From NCBI GenBank assembly GCA_030527585.1, contig JAUNAL010000002.1:3296-48988 (forward strand): DNA of 45,693 bases, in the 5' to 3' direction. Source of the stretch: Candidatus Saccharimonadota bacterium (GTDB lineage: Bacteria; Patescibacteriota; Saccharimonadia; Saccharimonadales; Saccharimonadaceae). Within the stretch, counting starts at the first letter, position 1. Every line of letters begins with the position of its first letter. The notes below the pieces were generated by a model. It did not search any database. It had not been told where the DNA came from and worked only from the letters and a program-made list of their open reading frames with translations. Both the position numbers and the translations under genes were made by a program. Positions 41,601 through 45,693 of this stretch are shown here, piece after piece.

Positions 41601-41943
41601 CTGCACTATCCGTTGCCTCACCCGTGATTGCCTCTTCTAGCCAAAGAGAAGCAGAAATTGCCGTATTACCACCATCGAATATATCGTAATTTTTAATCTC
41701 ACCAGCATCTAGTGATCCAGTCCACCAAAAGCTATCGTCTTCGTCCCATATGTGCGAAATACATTTTTTAAATGTATTGGCAGTCACGTTAACATTCGCT
41801 GCTGCTTTTAATTGATTATAGATATCATCCCGCGATGCCGAAATATCAATATTCGCCGCAAACGAATCGCTCGGGAATAAAGTCACCGCAGCGACCAATA
41901 CCATAGCCGCAAAAGTCAATATAGCTTTAATTCTATTCTTCAT
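38683..41943 (-). CDS. VirB6/TrbL-like type IV secretion membrane protein
   Basis: A 1086-residue protein. A signal peptide (ending DSFAANID) leads to a roughly 460-residue extracytoplasmic domain with many cysteines and tryptophans. Residues about 490-730 hold several membrane helices (AWNVFQAIANICFIILFMVV, LIIAAILINLSYYICLIAVD, LLSFAVALLGVFISIFFLFI, then LWSAIVAMLVGIIPIFF), in the style of VirB6/TrbL proteins of this phylum. A basic Gly/Ala/Ser-rich C-terminal tail of about 340 residues follows, presumably cytoplasmic. It could form the inner-membrane part of a DNA or protein export or uptake channel. Its start overlaps the preceding gene by 11 bases. Confidence 0.75.
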   Translation of the reverse strand: MKNRIKAILTFAAMVLVAAVTLFPSDSFAANIDISASRDDIYNQLKAAANVNVTANTFKKCISHIWDEDDSFWWTGSLDAGEIKNYDIFDGGNTAISASLWLEEAITGEATDSAVYCDEGGENNVFKQLTIVTETDYKFWVCDGGSHGILQRAKKDWWAITGWVYKLDADKNCNSFNDSGYWLKASDAADKFKALYTKWRNDAVKENPFLPKYDDLGKFNNVDGYFAYIADFNAKCSADKETVSSKQSSTDYTPITQYTVSDKSVKAQTLYYHVNDNKTWKYSLSSDNPAKSCQGLLDRVSTLENTFNGIERNKRTAGYGGNILAELEDACKNAKTADGNNGWTELKTKLQEIIDDPESSEELKADATANLEKLNDIIDNNKYVESSGTEDSDEGKLYQCANIDGLNINVENYESGAVDISDPGKEDAETPPTCANSGGAESLGWIVCPLLNWMGNATEEMYNETIKPLLQISPELFGNNDPNSSTKQAWNVFQAIANICFIILFMVVIFSQLTGIGIDNYGVKRILPKLIIAAILINLSYYICLIAVDISNIVGNGLQAMFSGLPSNAGISYQGDAGDVVESIASTGLSFVLIVGIVMAAGAAIWANPAILLSFAVALLGVFISIFFLFILLAGREAAIVVLTVISPLAFACYMLPNTKKLFDKWLKMGQGLLMVYPIAGLLVGGGDYVSRLMLSTGVAGAGLWSAIVAMLVGIIPIFFIPTVLKGSFAALGNLGATISGFGNRMRGATTSGIRNSEGFKDMSNRTRAGVDRNGNLTRLGKWRAQSAQSDFAKKGIGRFMLGGVARSQARGMAAAGKTRTEDEAAGAALINEMAKEGIAKAGGERAYYEGRFRDAAKRGDITGMNSAIEAMRSSNMKAKDIASVVRTAENDGTFRGSMGANERASYMRDLAKKYGNDFMSTDFELNDFARKGGMSKSGGAGTLGNYGDWAKAEIGMDDIKPGDFGQMSGDSMAGMLTSGLVDASMAQRAIVENPNLSVDKKLMLSAVANGVNFDPSVAIKDQVKQWMSNNFSSAATQASGAVIDRDLIAAWSAATPESVNIVQNFNAGGKQIESVEVNIKHNPPK

Positions 41944-42943
41944 TTTCGCCTCCTACCGCAACATAAAGTTCATCCAAATACCACGTTACCGACCCCTCTC
42001 CACTATATTGAAAACCATCAAAAGCGGCAGAATAACTGTCCTTCAGGATAATCTTATTCTTCATAAATTCTTTATTTGCCTTTTCCGCAACCGACTCTAA
42101 ATCTATACAGGCTGCACTTGAAACATTTGCACAATTATTTTGTTCATAGTTCAAACTAGCTTCATCTCGCATCTCAAAATAATCATCAATATATACCGCA
42201 AGACTATACATTTTTTCATATTCCGCCAACAGTTCAACCGCTTTCTTCTCCCCCTTGCTCTCAAAAACTTCGTAAATTTTAATAGTTATATTTGCGAAAG
42301 TTTTATAATTTCCCAAATCTCTAAACAGCGATTCCTTGAGCCCCTCATAGCTAGCCCCTAAGTCAATCCCAGCGATAATCCCACTCAAAACTGGACCCTC
42401 CTGAACCCTCTGGTTAATCGCTTCTAAATCTAAAATGGCGTCACTTAGCTCCTGTATGCTTTCTGTATATTCACTTTCCGACATCATAAAACTCTGCATC
42501 GAAAGTTTGCCGTTCAGGAAACCGTCCATAAGCGTAGACAAAACAACAACACCGTCTCGATGCTCCACCAACACTTCATAAAACGCCTGATTTTTCTTCC
42601 CCTCGCTCTCCCCAAACTTCAACACCCCAGTTCCAAACAAAGCCCCAACAACTCCCCCAACACCCAAAATCAACGCCAATATAATCCCGGCAATCAACCC
42701 TTTCCTACTTTTCCTTCCCCCACTTGGCGTTAAAACAATATCCCCAGTCCCACTCGAAATTGGCGCCGACTGCAAACTAGGAACCGTCGGCTGAGAGAAC
42801 GGAGCAGCTGGGTCCCCACTTACGATTGGCGCCTGCTCAGCAGCCGAGCCCCCAGATGTAATCGGAGCTTGTCCCGACGAAAGCCCCGCATCAAAATCAC
42901 CCTGCGAAAGCCCATTAAAAGCATTGTTATTTGACGGATCCAT
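41933..42943 (-). CDS. Single-pass membrane protein of the secretion cluster
   Basis: A 336-residue protein. Residues 1-75 are Ser/Pro/Gly-rich and disordered with repeated APITSGG, APIVSGD, APISSGT units. A Lys/Arg stop (GGRKSRKG) and one membrane helix (LIAGIILALILGVGGVVGALF, about 82-102) follow. The outer part is helical and acidic. Architecture resembles that of the 4366-5478 gene (disordered tail, basic stop, helix, helical outer domain). A TAAAAT box lies 9 bases before the ATG. It is coupled to the VirB6-like gene. Confidence 0.78.
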   Translation of the reverse strand: MDPSNNNAFNGLSQGDFDAGLSSGQAPITSGGSAAEQAPIVSGDPAAPFSQPTVPSLQSAPISSGTGDIVLTPSGGRKSRKGLIAGIILALILGVGGVVGALFGTGVLKFGESEGKKNQAFYEVLVEHRDGVVVLSTLMDGFLNGKLSMQSFMMSESEYTESIQELSDAILDLEAINQRVQEGPVLSGIIAGIDLGASYEGLKESLFRDLGNYKTFANITIKIYEVFESKGEKKAVELLAEYEKMYSLAVYIDDYFEMRDEASLNYEQNNCANVSSAACIDLESVAEKANKEFMKNKIILKDSYSAAFDGFQYSGEGSVTWYLDELYVAVGGENEE

Positions 42944-42997
42944 ATTACCCCCATTTTACCATAACCATTTTCAAAAATCCACAAAAAATCTAAAAAT

Positions 42998-43021
42998 AAA
43001 TGCACCCCGAAGAGTGCATTT
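42998..43021. terminator. Bidirectional terminator after the 43104 gene
   Basis: AAATGCAC (42998-43005) pairs with GTGCATTT (43014-43021), loop of 8, with A and T runs on both sides. A short CCAGA repeat (around 43046-43081) lies between it and the gene end. Confidence 0.8.
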
Positions 43022-43103
43022 TTTCTAAGAAACCACCCCATCATCCAGACCAGCCCAGCATAAATCGCCAGACCAGACCAGACCTCAACGTGAAGCGGTC
43101 AAC

Positions 43104-44360
43104 TTACATCAATTTTTTGCGGCTAGCAATATAGTAACCGAGTGCGGTAGTCAAAGAACCTGCACCAAGCACAGTTCCAGCTATCTCGCCAGCACCAGTT
43201 CGAACAATCGTCCCTGGCGTCTCTCCCGGCGTCGTCTCTGGAGTCGGAGTTGGCGTCTCGCCTTCCTCACAAATTCCACCTTCAACCATCACCGAAGCGT
43301 CATCCTTCACAACCCGACCCGAAACCGTAGCTGAAGCCCAGTTAACAAGCTGGTTAGAACTCTCACACTTCAAATCATTATCAACCACCTTAGCCGTAAA
43401 GCGAACATAGGCATTACCTTTCGCATTATAGCTACCAATATTAATCCCCGAAGTCGTCACAGTGTTATCCTTAAGCAAAACACCACTCTGATAATTCGAG
43501 TTATAAAGATAGGTCGAATCAGCCACATATTCCATATTCGTTGGCAAAACATCGCGAATCATCACATCGTCAACCTTCGAACCGAGTAAGTTAACATACT
43601 CGATCTGGAACTCAACCTCATCACCAACCTTAGCTTCAACCGACTCCGCGAACTTATCACCCGATCCTTTAATTCGGACCGTCTTCGCAAGTTTCGCAGA
43701 AACCGATTTATGTGCCTTAACTTCAATCGTTACGACACCATCATATTCGAAACAACCTGGAATCTCACCATTCAGCGAGTCATAACCAAGTTTCGCACCA
43801 CCGATAATTACATTATCTGAAAGCGCAACCGTTCCCATCTTAGCATTCGTATACTTTGCCGAACCTTTTACATACTCAACATAAAAGTCCTCCGACGAAA
43901 CGAACTTAACTTCATCCCAATAACGAGTTGGGGCTGCATTACTCGAGTTAAGATAACCAATAATCGTTTGCGTTTTACCAACCGTGGTTGGAAGCGAAAT
44001 CTGTGCCGTCACGTCTTTCGCCACAGCTTCTAGGCCTTTCGGGCTGTTATTGTGAACATAAAGACGAACCGTATAAGTTTCGCCATCTTTCACCTGAATT
44101 TCGTCCGCATTCCAAACATTGGACGAAGAAGAGCCAACCTTAGCCCCAACGAAGTTTTTCTCATCCCCGATTTTACCGTTCGAAATCGAGTTAAACGTAA
44201 TCGTATCGCCAAGCTTACCTTCCTCAATTTGTGAGATCGTATAGCTTGGACGACCATTATTCGAATCACCCCACGCATTGACTAGCGTTGGAGTAATCGT
44301 TGCGCCCGCGACAATCGCCGCAGCCGTAACGGAAAGAATAGTTTTATAAACTTTATTCAT
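43104..44360 (-). CDS. Cell-surface protein with C-terminal anchor
   Basis: A 418-residue protein with a signal peptide (NKVYKTILSVTAAAIVAGAT, end near LVNAWGD), beta-rich outer domains including a DUF11-like repeat (KFAESVEAKVGDEVEFQIEY, then VMIRDVLPTNMEYVADST), a Thr/Pro stalk (TPTPTPETTPGETPG) and an anchor of the form IVRTGAGEIAG plus hydrophobic helix plus RKKLM. The anchor looks like a degenerate LPxTG sorting signal, with IVRTG in place of LPxTG. ATG 44360 is chosen because GAAAGGA precedes it. It may be a major surface or S-layer-like protein. Confidence 0.8.
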   Translation of the reverse strand: MNKVYKTILSVTAAAIVAGATITPTLVNAWGDSNNGRPSYTISQIEEGKLGDTITFNSISNGKIGDEKNFVGAKVGSSSSNVWNADEIQVKDGETYTVRLYVHNNSPKGLEAVAKDVTAQISLPTTVGKTQTIIGYLNSSNAAPTRYWDEVKFVSSEDFYVEYVKGSAKYTNAKMGTVALSDNVIIGGAKLGYDSLNGEIPGCFEYDGVVTIEVKAHKSVSAKLAKTVRIKGSGDKFAESVEAKVGDEVEFQIEYVNLLGSKVDDVMIRDVLPTNMEYVADSTYLYNSNYQSGVLLKDNTVTTSGINIGSYNAKGNAYVRFTAKVVDNDLKCESSNQLVNWASATVSGRVVKDDASVMVEGGICEEGETPTPTPETTPGETPGTIVRTGAGEIAGTVLGAGSLTTALGYYIASRKKLM

Positions 44361-44531
44361 AATTTTCCTTTCATTAAAAATAACATTTTTGGTTGTTGCT
44401 AGCCGAATTGTTAATATTCGTCTGCCGAACAACCGAATCATCTCAAACTTCAAACTTGGGTTAGACCCAGCGGATAATCCGCCGGGCCCAGTAAAGAACT
44501 TTTGGACTTTCGCCCTGCCTATAAATGTATT
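44361..44531 (-). promoter_or_regulatory. Leader/promoter region of the surface-protein gene
   Basis: A non-coding gap of 171 bases. A hairpin near 44467-44487 pairs CCCGGCGGA with TCCGCTGGG around loop TTA (minus strand). No T run follows it, so it may be an attenuator or an RNA-stabilising stem and not a terminator. No clear consensus promoter was seen. Confidence 0.4.
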
Positions 44532-45693
44532 CTACGCGTCCGGAGGACCCCCCCAGGCCTCTCCAGCGCCGTTAGAATCTACACTTTCACCATTCGTGGT
44601 GGTCGCCGGCTTCGTAATTTGAGTCGGCTTATTAATACCCTCACTTCCGGTGCCTTCTTTCTGAGTTTCATTGATGTCTTTTAAATCATCAATTACTTTC
44701 TCATATTCCTGATAAGTCGGCAAATTAACGCTTGCCTCAGGCTGTTGTTCCTTAGACTCCGTCGCCCCTTTACCATTATTGGTGTCAGGACCAGGTCCAG
44801 GGTTATCGTTCGGCCCAACTACATCGCCCTGAGTCCCCTTAGTCGGGTCCTTCTTATAGGTCGGCTTCGTCGGGCCTGGATCCTCCGAACTCGGATTGCT
44901 CGTCGGAGTCGTCGAAGTCTTCGGCTTTTCCTGCGGTTTGATATTCATTACCTTCTCGACATTCGTCGGTTGGTAACCGCAGTCCGTCCTATACATCACA
45001 ACCTTAAGGTTCCCCTTAATCTTGAACGTATAGGCAAGGAACAGACCCTTATCTTGGTCTGTCCTCAAAACGATAATGTCTGGAATTCCAGATTCCGTAT
45101 ATGGATTCATATACATCTGGTCCTCAATGCCCTTACCATTCTTCAGGTCAACGCTTGCCGTATCCAGAAAAGCAAAGAAAGTTTTTAACTTTTCTTTATA
45201 ACCTTCCTCGTCATCAATCCAGCGTTCCGCCGCAAGGTTCATGGTCGAAGCCCACTCGCCTTTACATTCATCATAGAATGCACCGAGATAGCGCGTGCCA
45301 ACATTCGCGTCAACCCACGCTATTACCGCGGCCCCAAGCTTCGGGTCAATTGACATACGTTCCCTCAGGTCCGCATCGTAATCGACCGCCTCAAGGTCGG
45401 CTTCGAAATCCGCCAAGTTATATCCGAAATCGAAATTATTGTCTTCGGTTTCGTCATTTAACAAGGATGGATTATAAAACCCATACCATGTCGTCTCAAC
45501 AGCTGGATTTTCATCTCCGCCGTTGCCAGAACCGCCCTCAGGCTTTCCGCCCCAATCCAATCCGAAGATTAGAAGCAGAATCAGTGCAATCGCAAGGATC
45601 GCACCTAAAATCCAAGGAAGAGCTTTAAAAAGCTTCGCCTTCCTCTCTTCAGCTTTCGCCTTCTGCTCAGGGGTCTTCTCCTTTTTCGGCTTC
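44532..45693 (-). CDS. Large anchored protein, N-terminus outside window
   Basis: The frame is open to the window edge, giving at least 387 residues. The visible N-terminal part is Lys/Glu-rich (KKEKTPEQKAKAEERKAKLF), followed by a membrane helix (PWILGAILAIALILLLIFGL), a Gly-rich linker, a folded outer domain (about 150 residues, with Cys pairs in DECKGEW and RTDCGY), and a long Pro/Thr/Asn/Gly-rich stalk to the end (GGPPDA). The internal TTG start at 45560 would lose the helix and is not used. No family recognised. It precedes the surface-protein gene on the same strand. Confidence 0.75.
   Translation of the reverse strand, partial: KPKKEKTPEQKAKAEERKAKLFKALPWILGAILAIALILLLIFGLDWGGKPEGGSGNGGDENPAVETTWYGFYNPSLLNDETEDNNFDFGYNLADFEADLEAVDYDADLRERMSIDPKLGAAVIAWVDANVGTRYLGAFYDECKGEWASTMNLAAERWIDDEEGYKEKLKTFFAFLDTASVDLKNGKGIEDQMYMNPYTESGIPDIIVLRTDQDKGLFLAYTFKIKGNLKVVMYRTDCGYQPTNVEKVMNIKPQEKPKTSTTPTSNPSSEDPGPTKPTYKKDPTKGTQGDVVGPNDNPGPGPDTNNGKGATESKEQQPEASVNLPTYQEYEKVIDDLKDINETQKEGTGSEGINKPTQITKPATTTNGESVDSNGAGEAWGGPPDA

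Noticed and set aside
1-45693. CRISPR array, tRNA, rRNA or insertion sequence
   Set aside because: No regularly spaced repeats, cloverleaf with CCA context, rRNA motifs or transposase motifs were seen while reading both strands.

Overview
The window reads as chromosome of a Candidate Phyla Radiation bacterium, most likely Saccharibacteria (TM7). This is inferred from gene content and protein style: a half-length TsaB, a short MurC, an RNase HII-YraN fusion, a VirB6-like protein of the kind seen in these genomes, ORF6N and RhuM family proteins, and very tight packing. TGA, TAG and TAA all end genes, so the code looks standard. No rRNA, tRNA, CRISPR array or intact insertion sequence was seen.

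Layout. 1-6.1 kb: a truncated secreted protein, a secreted HNH nuclease, ychF, rnhB-yraN, rplS, ruvA and a two-gene membrane operon (TM2 protein plus a Pro/Gly/Met/Gln-rich protein) whose promoter spacer holds an 11-base G tract. 6.1-6.9 kb: no long gene, but two back-to-back promoter-to-terminator units, one an orphan RNA and one with a structured leader and a 38-residue membrane peptide. 6.9-11.8 kb: ruvC, radA, murC, tsaE, half-length tsaB and a fibro-slime surface protein. 11.8-17.9 kb: the most unusual block. Four co-directional genes (unknown protein, von Willebrand A protein, divergent adenylosuccinate-synthetase-like enzyme, protein with a SAM-like N-terminus) run from one strong promoter and converge on a nucleotidyltransferase-fold gene with the same promoter type. 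17.9-21 kb: clpP and clpC, with a perfect CIRCE operator. 21-22.9 kb: small secreted and membrane genes and two broken genes. 23-30.4 kb: AMP-forming ligase, nucleotidyltransferase (galU-like), two small envelope proteins, lepA, pnp. 30.6-38.6 kb: an orphan gene, rpsO, truB, PRC-barrel protein, DUF1653, an interrupted rhuM, recX, Nudix, recA, murB, folD. 38.7-45.7 kb: a secretion and surface cluster with a VirB6-like protein and three anchored proteins.

Two expression styles are visible. Many housekeeping genes have a -10 box ending exactly 6 or 7 bases before the start codon, so their mRNAs should be leaderless. The accessory genes and RNA units instead have a full -35 box, a 17-base spacer and usually a Shine-Dalgarno site. 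Three copies of a structured element of about 105-118 bases sit between divergent gene pairs (before ychF, truB and murB). Their stems keep pairing while the sequence changes, which suggests an undescribed structured RNA or DNA hairpin family.

The best candidates for something new are the 11.8-17.9 kb module, the three-copy element, the G-tract promoter, and the orphan RNA at 6.65-6.88 kb. All function statements rest on motif recognition by eye; no database search was possible.
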